Translations under genes and position numbers: made by a program | Shown: positions 13,168 to 21,679 of the stretch, piece after piece | Numbering within the stretch: the stretch's first letter is position 1 | Layout of the letters: each line of letters opens with the position of its first letter | DNA from: Bacteroidaceae bacterium | GTDB lineage: Bacteria; Bacteroidota; Bacteroidia; Bacteroidales; Bacteroidaceae | Length of the DNA stretch: 41,478 nucleotides | Reading direction: 5' to 3' | Assembly (NCBI GenBank): GCA_024401115.1 | Contig: JAKSLP010000023.1 | Coordinates: 1-41,478, forward strand | Notes under the pieces: generated by a model | Databases searched by the model: none | Told to the model about the DNA's origin: nothing | Seen by the model: the letters and a program-made list of their open reading frames with translations, nothing else

Positions 13168-14985
13168 ATGGAAAACTACATTGTCTCAGCGCGTAAATAC
13201 CGCCCGGCCACTTTCAGTACCGTGGTGGGACAAGGCTCGCTGACCACAACCCTGAAAAATGCCATACAGAGCGGCAAACTGGCGCATGCCTATTTGTTCT
13301 GCGGTCCCCGTGGAGTGGGAAAGACTACCTGTGCGCGCATTTTTGCCAAGACCATAAACTGTACACACCGCCTGCCGAATGGTGAGGCTTGTGATGAGTG
13401 CGAGTCATGCCTGTCGTTTAATGAGCAGCGTTCATTCAACATTCATGAGCTGGATGCTGCTTCAAACAACTCGGTGGAGGATATCCGAAGCCTGATAGAA
13501 GAGGTGCGCATCCCTCCGCAGATGGGTAAGTACAAGGTGTTCATCATCGACGAGGTGCACATGTTGTCATCGGCAGCTTTCAATGCCTTTCTGAAAACAC
13601 TGGAGGAACCGCCACATCATGCCATTTTCATTCTGGCCACCACGGAGAAGCATAAGATTCTGCCTACCATCTTGTCACGTTGTCAGATCTATGATTTCAA
13701 TCGCATGTCGGTACCTGATACCGTACGTCATCTGCAGTTTGTGGCACAGGAGGAGAACATCACCGCTGAGCCTGAGGCTTTGAATGTCATTGCCCAGAAG
13801 GCTGACGGAGGTATGCGCGATGCCCTGTCCATCTTTGATCAGGTGGTGAGTTTCACTGGCGGACATCTGACTTACGATAAGGTGATTGAGAACCTTAACG
13901 TATTGGATTATGAATACTATTTTAAGTTGGTAGACAGTTTCCTGACCAATAAGGTGGCCGACTGTATGCTGATTTTCAATGATATCCTGAATAAGGGATT
14001 CCAAGGCGACCATTTCATAACCGGTTTGTCACAGCATCTGCGTGACCTGATGGTGAGCCGTGATGCCGCTACTCTGGAATTGCTGGAAGTGGGTGACAGC
14101 GTGAAGCAGCGCTATCAGGAACAGGCCGCTAAGTGTGCGCCAAAGTTCCTGTACTCAGCCCTGAAGATCTGCAACGACTGCGATTTGAGCTATCGTGCCA
14201 GCAAGAATAAGCGACTGCTGGTAGAGTTGGCACTTATCCAGTGCGCCCAACTGACATTACCCGATGAATCGCCAGTGGGTGGGCTTCGGCCCACTAGAGC
14301 ATTAAAACCGATATTTACAGATGCTCCTGCTGCAACAGCTTCTGCTGCTGCACAGCCAGTGGCATCTGCTGCTGTAACGGTGCAGCAACCGGCGACTGCA
14401 GTAACAGCCGCTACTCCTTCGGCTACCACAGTTCCTGCCGCTAAGGTGGAACAACCGGTACCGGTTACTCCTTTGCGTAGCTTGAAGGGCATTAAGATTA
14501 AAGGCGCCAAAGTGCCAATCTCCATTACCAACACTCAACTGAATACAACAACCCAGGTTGCAGAGATTAACGAGCAACAGCAGGAAGCCATAGAAAGAAC
14601 CCGGTTGCTGCAACAGGAGCAACAGCCGGTTACACCCGAGAAACTGAGGTTCTTCTGGGCAGAGTTCTTGCAACTGTTACCTCAGGAGGATGCGGCAACT
14701 CGTGGGCGAATGGAGATGATACAACCAGTACAACTGGACGATGAACTGTTTGAGGTGGTGGTGGAAAACAAGCAAGTGGAGCGTGATATGCTTCTGATGA
14801 AACCACGCATTGAGGCGCATTTCCGTAAAGGTATCGGAAACTACCGATTGCAGATGCAGGTACGTGTGGCAGAAAAAGGCGAATTGAAGCGTGCTCTCAC
14901 TCCTTTGGAGCGCTTCCATGCCATGTGCGAGCGTAATCCGGTATTGAAAAAACTGCAACAGGAATTCCATTTACAATTGCGTTAG
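13168..14985 (+). CDS. dnaX: DNA polymerase III subunits gamma/tau (clamp-loader ATPase)
   Basis: Loads the sliding clamp and couples the replicative polymerases. The start is placed at 13168 (MENYIVSARKYRPATF), the standard DnaX N-terminus; the frame is open further upstream but crosses the promoter. It shows the Walker A GPRGVGKTT, a four-Cys zinc knuckle (INCTHRLPNGEACDECESC), the Walker B DEVHML, and LSRC sensor/arginine-finger motifs. About residues 390-450 form an Ala/Thr/Pro/Val-rich linker of low complexity, followed by a Gln-rich helix and a C-terminal tau-like domain. It has 605 residues. I saw no clear slippery A-run for a programmed frameshift to a short gamma form. Confidence 0.96.
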   Translation: MENYIVSARKYRPATFSTVVGQGSLTTTLKNAIQSGKLAHAYLFCGPRGVGKTTCARIFAKTINCTHRLPNGEACDECESCLSFNEQRSFNIHELDAASNNSVEDIRSLIEEVRIPPQMGKYKVFIIDEVHMLSSAAFNAFLKTLEEPPHHAIFILATTEKHKILPTILSRCQIYDFNRMSVPDTVRHLQFVAQEENITAEPEALNVIAQKADGGMRDALSIFDQVVSFTGGHLTYDKVIENLNVLDYEYYFKLVDSFLTNKVADCMLIFNDILNKGFQGDHFITGLSQHLRDLMVSRDAATLELLEVGDSVKQRYQEQAAKCAPKFLYSALKICNDCDLSYRASKNKRLLVELALIQCAQLTLPDESPVGGLRPTRALKPIFTDAPAATASAAAQPVASAAVTVQQPATAVTAATPSATTVPAAKVEQPVPVTPLRSLKGIKIKGAKVPISITNTQLNTTTQVAEINEQQQEAIERTRLLQQEQQPVTPEKLRFFWAEFLQLLPQEDAATRGRMEMIQPVQLDDELFEVVVENKQVERDMLLMKPRIEAHFRKGIGNYRLQMQVRVAEKGELKRALTPLERFHAMCERNPVLKKLQQEFHLQLR

Positions 14986-15092
14986 TCGGCATTCTTCCTG
15001 TTTCTGTCGGGGAAAATATGAATTTACCTAAAAAAGTACGGGAAAAGTTTTAATAAACATAAAATGAGATACGCACAAAGCAAAATACATTG

Positions 15093-15100
15093 TAAATTTG
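15093..15100 (+). promoter_or_regulatory. -7 promoter box of the DUF4369-like lipoprotein gene
   Basis: TAAATTTG, ending 32 nt before the ATG at 15133. There is no good -33 box. Confidence 0.5.
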
Positions 15101-15132
15101 TGTTTACGTAATTTAGGACCAATAGAAATGTG

Positions 15133-15825
15133 ATGAAGAGTTTCTTATATACGGTGTTGGCAGCCGGTGCCCTAACAGCTTGCTCCACCACCAAATATCA
15201 GATAGAAGGACACACCTCGCTGACCAATTTAGACGGCAAGAAAATTTATGTGAAGACCGTTGATGGAGAGCAGTTAAACAGTTTGGACTCCTGTGAGATT
15301 GTTCATGGTAAGTTCTCTATGGAAGGAGCCTTGGATACCATCCGCATGGCTGTACTGTTCATGGATGACCAGAGCCTGATGCCACTGGTGCTGGAACCTG
15401 CCCCTATGGTTATCAACATGGCGGATACGGCATGGAGAGTGACCGGTACGGAAATGAATGATAAACTTTACGAATTCCTAAATGAGAAAGGAAAACTGGA
15501 GAACGAACTTCAGGAACTTCCACGCCGGGAGAATAAACTGATTCTGGATGGAAAGGACGAATACGAGATCCAGCAGATTCTGGGAGGTGAACTGAATCGC
15601 ATTCAGCAGTCGTATGACAAATTGGTAATGAATTACGTAACTGGCAATTTTGACAACATGCTGAGTGTGGGTGTGTTCATGATGCACACCATCGGACAGC
15701 CACCGTTGCTGACTCCCCAGATTGAGGATATTATGAGTAAGGCTTCGGCAATGTTTAAGAATGACCCTTATATCAAGTGGTACATTCAGACAGCCGAAAC
15801 AAACATGAGAAATGTAGGGCAATAA
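15133..15825 (+). CDS. DUF4369-like lipoprotein
   Basis: A 230-residue lipoprotein: MKSFLYTVLAAGALTAC is a signal peptide with lipobox LTAC and lipidated Cys17. The mature part starts with a beta-rich segment (YQIEGHTSLTNLDGKKIYVKTVDGEQLNSLDS, then HGKFSMEG) that resembles the DUF4369 domain usually found in front of thioredoxin-like domains in Bacteroidota. The second half is helical (ENELQELPRRENKLI, then NRIQQSYDKLVM) and has no CxxC thioredoxin motif, so this is a domain-only version. The start is taken as the ATG at 15133; a GTG at 15130 is possible. Probably envelope-located; function unknown. It ends at a terminator shared with the convergent acyltransferase gene. Confidence 0.78.
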   Translation: MKSFLYTVLAAGALTACSTTKYQIEGHTSLTNLDGKKIYVKTVDGEQLNSLDSCEIVHGKFSMEGALDTIRMAVLFMDDQSLMPLVLEPAPMVINMADTAWRVTGTEMNDKLYEFLNEKGKLENELQELPRRENKLILDGKDEYEIQQILGGELNRIQQSYDKLVMNYVTGNFDNMLSVGVFMMHTIGQPPLLTPQIEDIMSKASAMFKNDPYIKWYIQTAETNMRNVGQ

Positions 15826-15836
15826 GCAAAATAAAG

Positions 15837-15870
15837 CAGGGGATGCAAATCAGCATCCCCTGTATTTTTT
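15837..15870. terminator. Bidirectional terminator between the lipoprotein gene and the acyltransferase gene
   Basis: Perfect 10-bp stem CAGGGGATGC / GCATCCCCTG with loop AAATCA and tail TATTTTTT. The acyltransferase stop codon (15850-15852) lies in the loop, so the hairpin encodes its last residues. Confidence 0.85.
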
Positions 15871-16575
15871 ATCCAAACCTTCTTCTATCATCGCCCTGGA
15901 TTGCGCCATAGCCTGCTGCATATCCTCCGAACTGATGGGTTGGTGGATGGTGAGAGTCAAGTTCCTCCTGTTTACGAAACTGATGCCTTTCATGCGCGGA
16001 AGAACATCGAACGAACCGTTGATGGTCATAGGTACAATGGGCAGTTTCAGATGGTTGGCCAACTGATAGGCTCCCTTTTTAAAAGGTCCCATCTTACCGG
16101 TAAAAGTTCTTCGTCCTTCAGGGAATACCACCAGCGAGGTTCCGTGTTGCAGGGTATTTCCCGCCTTCTGCATGGTTTCCAGTGTCTTACGCGGTGTGGA
16201 GTTGTCCACAAAGATATGGCGAGCCGATTCACAGGCCTTACCGATGAAAGGAGCCTTGCGAAGCTCCTTCTTCATCATCCACTTGAAATTCCGTCCCAAA
16301 GCCGCATAAATCAGAAAAATATCGAACGAACCCTGATGATTGGCCACAAAGACATACGATGTGTGCTTATCCACATTCTCCATGCCCTCGACCCTGATAC
16401 GGAGCAAAAGGATGGCACAGATGAATTTGGACCAGTAACGTGCCGGCCAGTAACCCCAGAAATGAGCACCACCGATGGCCGAACCAATGATGGTGACCAA
16501 TGCCGTGAGCACCGTTGCCAAAATGATTAATGGTGCTGCGATGCAGAACTGATAGATACGATAGAGCAGAATCAT
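15850..16575 (-). CDS. 1-acyl-sn-glycerol-3-phosphate acyltransferase (PlsC-like)
   Basis: Transfers an acyl chain in phospholipid synthesis (lysophosphatidic acid to phosphatidic acid) at the inner membrane. A hydrophobic N-terminus (about residues 5-45) is followed by the HX4D catalytic motif in VANHQGSFD, then PFIGKACESARHIFVD, FPEGRRT for acceptor binding, and LPIVPMTINGS. At 241 residues it has normal length. It is the last gene of the minus-strand operon and overlaps the metallophosphoesterase by 4 nt. A related acyltransferase for another lipid (such as lyso-ornithine lipid) cannot be ruled out. Confidence 0.9.
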   Translation of the reverse strand: MILLYRIYQFCIAAPLIILATVLTALVTIIGSAIGGAHFWGYWPARYWSKFICAILLLRIRVEGMENVDKHTSYVFVANHQGSFDIFLIYAALGRNFKWMMKKELRKAPFIGKACESARHIFVDNSTPRKTLETMQKAGNTLQHGTSLVVFPEGRRTFTGKMGPFKKGAYQLANHLKLPIVPMTINGSFDVLPRMKGISFVNRRNLTLTIHQPISSEDMQQAMAQSRAMIEEGLDKKYRGC

Positions 16576-17750
16576 TTTGCTGATTTCTTAAGAGTTATGA
16601 CAACAACCTCAGGCCATGCACCAAAACGGAATGGGAACATAACGGCACCCATACCGCTGCTGACGAACAAACTGCGGTTGCCCTGATCAAACTTGCCGTC
16701 CCATTCGCTGTACACAAATCTAGAAGGAGAGAAATTACCCAACTTGAACTGAGTGGCATGAGTGTGTCCGGACAACATCAGGTTGACATCTGTTTCCGGT
16801 AATACACGTCTTTTCCAATGAGTAGGATCATGGCTCAGCAGCACCTGAAAACATCCTTTAGAGATACCTTTCAATGTCTTTGGCAAATCGCCATACTGAG
16901 GAAAAGGAGGATTACCATCGTTCTCCACACCCAAGATGGCAATACTGTCGTTTCCGCGGCGAATGATGCGATGCTCATTCAGCAACAGGTTCCAGTGCAG
17001 TTGGTTGCGTTCTATCTCTTGTAAACGGTGGACGGATTCAAGTTGCTGACGCTTGTCGGTATGATGTCCGTACATGCTGTAGTCATGATTACCCATGATG
17101 GAATACACGCCATCTTTGGCATGCAACTGGCTGAGTGCCTGAATAAAACCCGGTTCCAATTCTTCGGGACCACTGTTCACCAGGTCACCGGTAAAAGCAA
17201 TCATATCAGCCTTTTGATCATTGATGAGCTGAGCCATCTTCTGAATTAATGGAGTGTTACCCGCCTGGGTACCGATGTGCATATCTGTAAATTGAGCTAT
17301 GCGATATCCATCAAATGACGCTGGCAAATCCGGCGATTCGTAAGTTACCTCTCTGACTGTCAGGTGCTTCCATCCCCAGAAAGAGCCATAAATCAGCACA
17401 CAAAAGATGATTCCCCCTAATGTTACACCCACATAATCCATGAGAACAGTGCTGAACTGGCTTTTCACTCCAATAAGATGAATCAGTTTGCCTAATAGAG
17501 AGCAAAGCATGAATAAAATCTTTGGGATAGAGAAACAAAGCATGGCACCAAAGAAATATTTCATGAATGAGGCATGCTGGAATTGACCCACAAATGCAAC
17601 CGTCATCCAAATGGTCAGAACAACAGTTGGCAACCACCACAAAACATTATACATCGGCTTGGTAACCGTATGGCGAATGTATTGGAAGTAAATGTACAAA
17701 TCCGGCAGCAAAAGCATTAGGATGAAGGGTATCAGCATTCTGAAAATCAT
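16572..17750 (-). CDS. Membrane-anchored calcineurin-like metallophosphoesterase
   Basis: A 392-residue protein with about four N-terminal membrane helices (residues about 1-130) followed by a metallophosphatase domain. The metal-site signatures appear in order: FTDMHIG (DxH), FTGDLVNS (GD), IMGNHDY (GNHD), LLSHDP (H) and LSGHTHATQ (GHTH). This is the YkuE/YaeI-like arrangement; some relatives cleave UDP-diacylglucosamine or act on lipid phosphates, but the substrate is not shown here. It begins 4 nt after the MetH-activation gene and overlaps the acyltransferase gene by 4 nt, which fits a role in lipid metabolism. Confidence 0.9.
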   Translation of the reverse strand: MIFRMLIPFILMLLLPDLYIYFQYIRHTVTKPMYNVLWWLPTVVLTIWMTVAFVGQFQHASFMKYFFGAMLCFSIPKILFMLCSLLGKLIHLIGVKSQFSTVLMDYVGVTLGGIIFCVLIYGSFWGWKHLTVREVTYESPDLPASFDGYRIAQFTDMHIGTQAGNTPLIQKMAQLINDQKADMIAFTGDLVNSGPEELEPGFIQALSQLHAKDGVYSIMGNHDYSMYGHHTDKRQQLESVHRLQEIERNQLHWNLLLNEHRIIRRGNDSIAILGVENDGNPPFPQYGDLPKTLKGISKGCFQVLLSHDPTHWKRRVLPETDVNLMLSGHTHATQFKLGNFSPSRFVYSEWDGKFDQGNRSLFVSSGMGAVMFPFRFGAWPEVVVITLKKSAK

Positions 17751-17754
17751 AATC

Positions 17755-18660
17755 TTATAAATTGTTTAGTAGAAACTTTCTTATTTCATTCGTGTCGCAT
17801 TCCCGTCTCTGGGCATAGTCTTGCAATTGGTCATCACCAATCTTCCCTATACTGAAATATCGGCTTTTCGGATGTGCCATCATCAATCCACTGACGGAGG
17901 CGTGGGGTTTCATCATTGCATTTTCAGTTAGATGAATACCAAGACTCTCCATCTGGGTCAGCTCAGCCAGTAGGCGGTTGATACTGATATCGGGTAATGA
18001 CGGATAGCCAACAGCCGGCCGGATGCCTTGAAACCTCTCGTCGTTCATCTCCTGGGTAGTCAGGTTCTCGTCAGGGGCAAATCCCCATAATTCCTTCCGC
18101 ACCTCCTCGTGCAATTTCTCGGCCATGGCTTCTGCCAGACGGTCGGCCAGTGTTTGTACCAGCAGGTGCTTGTAATCCTCTCCCTCGTATAGCCTTTCCA
18201 TCTCCTCATCCACTGTGGTGGCAAAAAGTCCGATGACATCCTTTCCGCAGGATTCAGGGCGGATGAAATCGCTCAGACAAAGATAAGGCGGAGTACCGCT
18301 CTGCTGACGTAACAGCGGAAACCTTACCGTTCCCCTGTCGGGCGTGTAAAGCAGGATGTCATTCCCCCTGGCATTGCATTCTATGAGGTTCACGCAACCG
18401 TGCACGTGATATTGGGCATCCAGCAGGTTAAGCATGCGCTGGGCCTCTTTCCATAGCTTCTGCGCCTCATTGGCCTTGGGCTGTTCGGCAATGGGAAACT
18501 GAGTTATCCACTGCTTGCGACAAGCCTCGCAACCGCATTGGGCGGCTACTGTGGCAAACTTAGGAGCAAATCCCCAGGCGTGGAAAAAATACACCCAATT
18601 GATGTATGGTGCCACGGAATGCAGAGGATAATGCCGCTGATGAATGCCCAGTTGAACCAT
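17755..18660 (-). CDS. Stand-alone B12-dependent methionine synthase activation domain protein
   Basis: Corresponds to the C-terminal AdoMet-binding reactivation domain of MetH as a separate 301-residue protein. Visible family features: PYINWVYFFHAWGF near the N-terminus, HGCVNLIECNARGNDILLY, the AdoMet-contact motif RPAVGYPSLPD, and ENAMMKPHASVSGLMMAHPKSRYFSIGKI near the end. In full MetH this domain re-methylates oxidised cob(II)alamin using AdoMet and reduced flavodoxin. No catalytic MetH part is in the window. It sits in an operon 3 nt after pyrC and 4 nt before the metallophosphoesterase. It would have to act in trans on a truncated MetH encoded elsewhere. Confidence 0.9.
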   Translation of the reverse strand: MVQLGIHQRHYPLHSVAPYINWVYFFHAWGFAPKFATVAAQCGCEACRKQWITQFPIAEQPKANEAQKLWKEAQRMLNLLDAQYHVHGCVNLIECNARGNDILLYTPDRGTVRFPLLRQQSGTPPYLCLSDFIRPESCGKDVIGLFATTVDEEMERLYEGEDYKHLLVQTLADRLAEAMAEKLHEEVRKELWGFAPDENLTTQEMNDERFQGIRPAVGYPSLPDISINRLLAELTQMESLGIHLTENAMMKPHASVSGLMMAHPKSRYFSIGKIGDDQLQDYAQRRECDTNEIRKFLLNNL

Positions 18661-18663
18661 TCC

Positions 18664-20028
18664 TTATCGTTTGAAATCCAATGGTTTTCCTCTGTAACTG
18701 CTATCAACGCTTCCGTTCAGGTAAACCGTATGTCCGTTGCAGATGGTACGTACCACCTGATGCGAGAATGTGAAATTCTCCAACGGGCTCCATCCACATT
18801 TGCTCTGGATATCTGAAGCGGTCAGTGTCCATTCCTTCTTTGGGTCGACCAGTACCATATCGGCATAAAATCCCGGTTGAATGTCACCACGCTCAGCCAC
18901 GCCAAACAGGATTGCCGGATTCTGGCACATCAGTCGTACCACATCCGCATAGGTCAGTACCTGCTGCTTGACCAGTTCCAACATGGTGACCAGTGAGAAC
19001 TGAACCATAGGCATGCCGGAAACCGCTTTCAAGCTACCGCCCTGTTTCTCGCTCAGCAGGTGAGGAGCATGGTCGGTGCCTATGACATCAATCCATCCGT
19101 TGGTCAATCCTTGGCGCAGGGTGTCACGATCCTGAGCCGACTTAACGGCAGGATTACACTTGATGCGCGTGCCTAAAGTGCTGTAATCCGCATCGGTAAA
19201 TACCAGATGAGGAATGCATACCTCGGCAGTTATCTTCTTGTCTGATAATGACTTGCTTTCAAAAAGAGCTGCTTCCTTGGCGGTAGTGACATGTGCCACA
19301 TGCAGGCGGGCTCCGGTTTCCTTGGCCAATTCCACAGCCAGAGCAGTGGAGGCATAGCAGGCGTCGTCATTTCGGATTACCGGATGCAGTTCCACTGGTG
19401 CATCATCGCCATATTTAGCCTTGACTTCAGCTGTCTGCTTATTGATGATAGTCATATCCTCGCAATGTGCCATAATGACCATGTTTTTTGGCGTGTTGCT
19501 GAAAATCTGTTTCAGGGAATCGCGCTTATCCACCAGCATATTGCCGGTAGAGGAACCCATGAAAAGTTTTACACCAGGTACATGAACCGCATTCTTCTCG
19601 GCATCAGGATGATTCACATCCAGCAGAGGAAGCTCAGCCGCATTATCGTTGGTGGCGCCATAGAAGAAAGAGTAGTTGACCACACTTTTACGTGCCGCAT
19701 CCTCGAACTTCTCATCCAAAGCCTGGAAGGTGGTGGTTTGAGGAACCGTGTTGGGCATCTCCATGTAACTGGTCACGCCACCGGCAGCAGCCGCACAACT
19801 CTCGGTGTGCATATCCGCCTTGTGAGTAAGGCCCGGATCACGGAAATGAACATGATCATCAATCACACCCGGAAACAACAACAGCCCCTGGGCATCAATG
19901 ACATTCTCACAGGCAGGGACAGTACCATCGGTATAGACCTGTGCTATGCGCTCACCATCCACTTCCACACAAACAACCTGACCTGTTGAGGCCAGTGTGG
20001 CATTCTTTATTAGGTAATGACTACTCAT
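18664..20028 (-). CDS. pyrC: Dihydroorotase, class I type
   Basis: Cyclises carbamoyl-aspartate to dihydroorotate in pyrimidine synthesis. The amidohydrolase barrel shows GVIDDHVHFRDPG with the metal-binding HxH, MAHCED, LHVAHVTTAKE and VIGTDHAPHL with the catalytic Asp. The 454-residue length and sequence style fit the long class I (PyrC/AllB-like) group; allantoinase is the main alternative, but ubiquity and the DPGLTHK motif favour dihydroorotase. It starts 2 nt after the glycosyltransferase stop and ends 3 nt before the MetH-activation gene. Confidence 0.92.
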   Translation of the reverse strand: MSSHYLIKNATLASTGQVVCVEVDGERIAQVYTDGTVPACENVIDAQGLLLFPGVIDDHVHFRDPGLTHKADMHTESCAAAAGGVTSYMEMPNTVPQTTTFQALDEKFEDAARKSVVNYSFFYGATNDNAAELPLLDVNHPDAEKNAVHVPGVKLFMGSSTGNMLVDKRDSLKQIFSNTPKNMVIMAHCEDMTIINKQTAEVKAKYGDDAPVELHPVIRNDDACYASTALAVELAKETGARLHVAHVTTAKEAALFESKSLSDKKITAEVCIPHLVFTDADYSTLGTRIKCNPAVKSAQDRDTLRQGLTNGWIDVIGTDHAPHLLSEKQGGSLKAVSGMPMVQFSLVTMLELVKQQVLTYADVVRLMCQNPAILFGVAERGDIQPGFYADMVLVDPKKEWTLTASDIQSKCGWSPLENFTFSHQVVRTICNGHTVYLNGSVDSSYRGKPLDFKR

Positions 20029-20030
20029 AC

Positions 20031-20771
20031 TTACTTGTTTTTGGGGTATTTACGGAACCAGCTGTCCCAACGCAACTGCATGACGCCAAACATGGCCTCA
20101 CCGAAAATGCTGCTGTTCATCTTGCTGGTACCCAATTCCCTGTTAATGAAGATGACGGGCACCTCCTTTATCTTGAAACCGCATTTATAGGCGGTAAACT
20201 TCATCTCAATCTGGAAGGCATAACCCTTGAAACGGATTTTGTCGAGCTCAATGGTTTCCAGTACCTTGCGCTTGTAGCACTTGAATCCGGCTGTAGTGTC
20301 GTGAATGTCCAATCCGGTAATGAGACGCACATACTTGGATGCGAAATAGGACATCAACACACGCCCCATTGGCCAGTTCACCACATTTACGCCACTGACG
20401 TAACGGGAACCGATAGACAAGTCGTAACCCTCCTTGGCACACGCATCGTAAAGCCGGGGCAGGTCGTTGGGGTTGTGTGAGAAATCGGCATCCATCTCAA
20501 AAATATACTCGTACTGATGACTGATGGCCCATTTGAAACCGGCAATATAGGCCGTTCCAAGTCCCAACTTCCCGGAACGCTCCACAATGTGCAGCTCCTC
20601 GGGAAACTCCACCATCAATTTCTTTACAATATCTGCTGTTCCGTCAGGGGAACCATCGTCAATGACCAGTATGTGAAAAGACTGTGGCAAGCCGAATATG
20701 GCTCGCACGATATTTTCAATGTTCTCCTTCTCGTTATATGTAGGAATTATGACGATGCTATCGCTTTTCAT
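20031..20771 (-). CDS. Polyprenol-phosphate mannosyltransferase-like GT2 glycosyltransferase
   Basis: A 246-residue family-2 glycosyltransferase of the dolichol/polyprenol-phosphate mannose synthase type, which loads a sugar from a nucleotide donor onto a lipid phosphate at the cytoplasmic membrane face. It shows IIPTYNEKENI, VIDDGSPDGTADI, then MDADFSHNPNDLP (the DxD-type metal site), YVSGVNVVNWP, and INRELGTSKMNSSIF, a pattern characteristic of the DPM1 group. There are no C-terminal membrane helices, so it is the soluble DPM1-like version. First gene of a five-gene minus-strand operon, with a promoter box 27 nt upstream. Confidence 0.9.
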   Translation of the reverse strand: MKSDSIVIIPTYNEKENIENIVRAIFGLPQSFHILVIDDGSPDGTADIVKKLMVEFPEELHIVERSGKLGLGTAYIAGFKWAISHQYEYIFEMDADFSHNPNDLPRLYDACAKEGYDLSIGSRYVSGVNVVNWPMGRVLMSYFASKYVRLITGLDIHDTTAGFKCYKRKVLETIELDKIRFKGYAFQIEMKFTAYKCGFKIKEVPVIFINRELGTSKMNSSIFGEAMFGVMQLRWDSWFRKYPKNK

Positions 20772-20798
20772 TATGTAACCTCTTTGTTAATTAGGTGA

Positions 20799-20806
20799 CA
20801 AAAGTA
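20799..20806 (-). promoter_or_regulatory. -7 promoter box of the five-gene minus-strand operon
   Basis: TACTTTTG on the minus strand, 27 nt before the ATG at 20771. No -33 TTTG was found. It is divergent from the DnaJ-like gene promoter about 45 nt away. Confidence 0.55.
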
Positions 20807-20850
20807 CTAAATTAATCCTATATGATAGGTGTTTTTTTATAAAAATTATG

Positions 20851-20858
20851 TAAGTTTG
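20851..20858 (+). promoter_or_regulatory. -7 promoter box of the TerB/DnaJ gene
   Basis: TAAGTTTG matches TAnnTTTG and ends 28 nt before the ATG at 20887. Confidence 0.5.
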
Positions 20859-20886
20859 CACGTGAATTAAAACGAAGTAACAGATT

Positions 20887-21666
20887 ATGGGATTAGGTAA
20901 ATGGATTGGTGGAGTGCTGGGATGGGTTGTCGGTGGCCCTATCGGTGCCCTGATTGGCTACGGTCTTGGGTCGATGTTTGAGGAATCGTCTGAAAGTGTT
21001 ACCGATTATCAAGGCAACAACAGAACCTATCAGGATTCATACGAAGGCCAGCGCAACAGTTTCCTTTATTCCATGCTGGTTATGGCTTCATACATTGTCC
21101 GTGCAGATGGGAAAATCATGCACAGTGAGATGGAGTTTATCCGTCAGTGGCTGTTCCAGAACTTTGGTGCAGCTGCCAAGGCACAGGGCGTGCAGATTCT
21201 GCTCGATCTGCTCGAGAAGCGCACGCAGATGGCCCGCCTCAATCCGATGGCTTTCCGAAAGACCATAGCCGAATGCGGTGAGCAGATAGCTGCCAATATG
21301 TCATACGAGCAGCGCTTGCAACTGCTTAATTTCTTGGTAAATATAGCTAAGGCTGATGGAACGGTGCACGATGCGGAAATTCAGGCCTTGCGTGAGGTGG
21401 CAGCAGCCATGCGACTGACCGCTCAGGAAGTGGACAGTATGCTGAACTTAGGCAGCGACCGTATAGAAGATGCCTATAAGGTGTTGGAAGTCGTTCCGTC
21501 TGTAACCGATGATGAAGTGAAGGAAGCTTATCGTAAATTGGCTTTGAAGCATCATCCGGATAAAGTGGCTTCCCTGGGTGATGAGGTAAAGAAGGCTGCA
21601 GAAGAAAAGTTTAAGGCCATCACGGAGGCCTATGACCGTATCCGTAAGGCCAGAGGAATGAAATAA
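20887..21666 (+). CDS. DjlA-like co-chaperone: TerB domain plus C-terminal DnaJ domain
   Basis: A 259-residue protein. The N-terminus is a Gly-rich hydrophobic segment ([23 protein letters not shown]), probably a membrane anchor or glycine-zipper as in DjlA. About residues 55-175 form a TerB-like helical domain with two acidic repeats ([16 protein letters not shown] and [16 protein letters not shown]). About residues 195-259 are a J domain with the essential HPD in LKHHPDK, which would stimulate DnaK. This order matches DjlA-type membrane co-chaperones. It has its own promoter, and the Dcu transporter gene follows 13 nt after its stop. Confidence 0.9.
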   Translation: MGLGKWIGGVLGWVVGGPIGALIGYGLGSMFEESSESVTDYQGNNRTYQDSYEGQRNSFLYSMLVMASYIVRADGKIMHSEMEFIRQWLFQNFGAAAKAQGVQILLDLLEKRTQMARLNPMAFRKTIAECGEQIAANMSYEQRLQLLNFLVNIAKADGTVHDAEIQALREVAAAMRLTAQEVDSMLNLGSDRIEDAYKVLEVVPSVTDDEVKEAYRKLALKHHPDKVASLGDEVKKAAEEKFKAITEAYDRIRKARGMK

Positions 21667-21679
21667 AAAGACATAGAAC

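Noticed and set aside
13168..14985. Programmed frameshift in dnaX giving a short gamma subunit
   Set aside because: No A-AAA-AAG type slippery run with a following hairpin was found near the end of the ATPase part.
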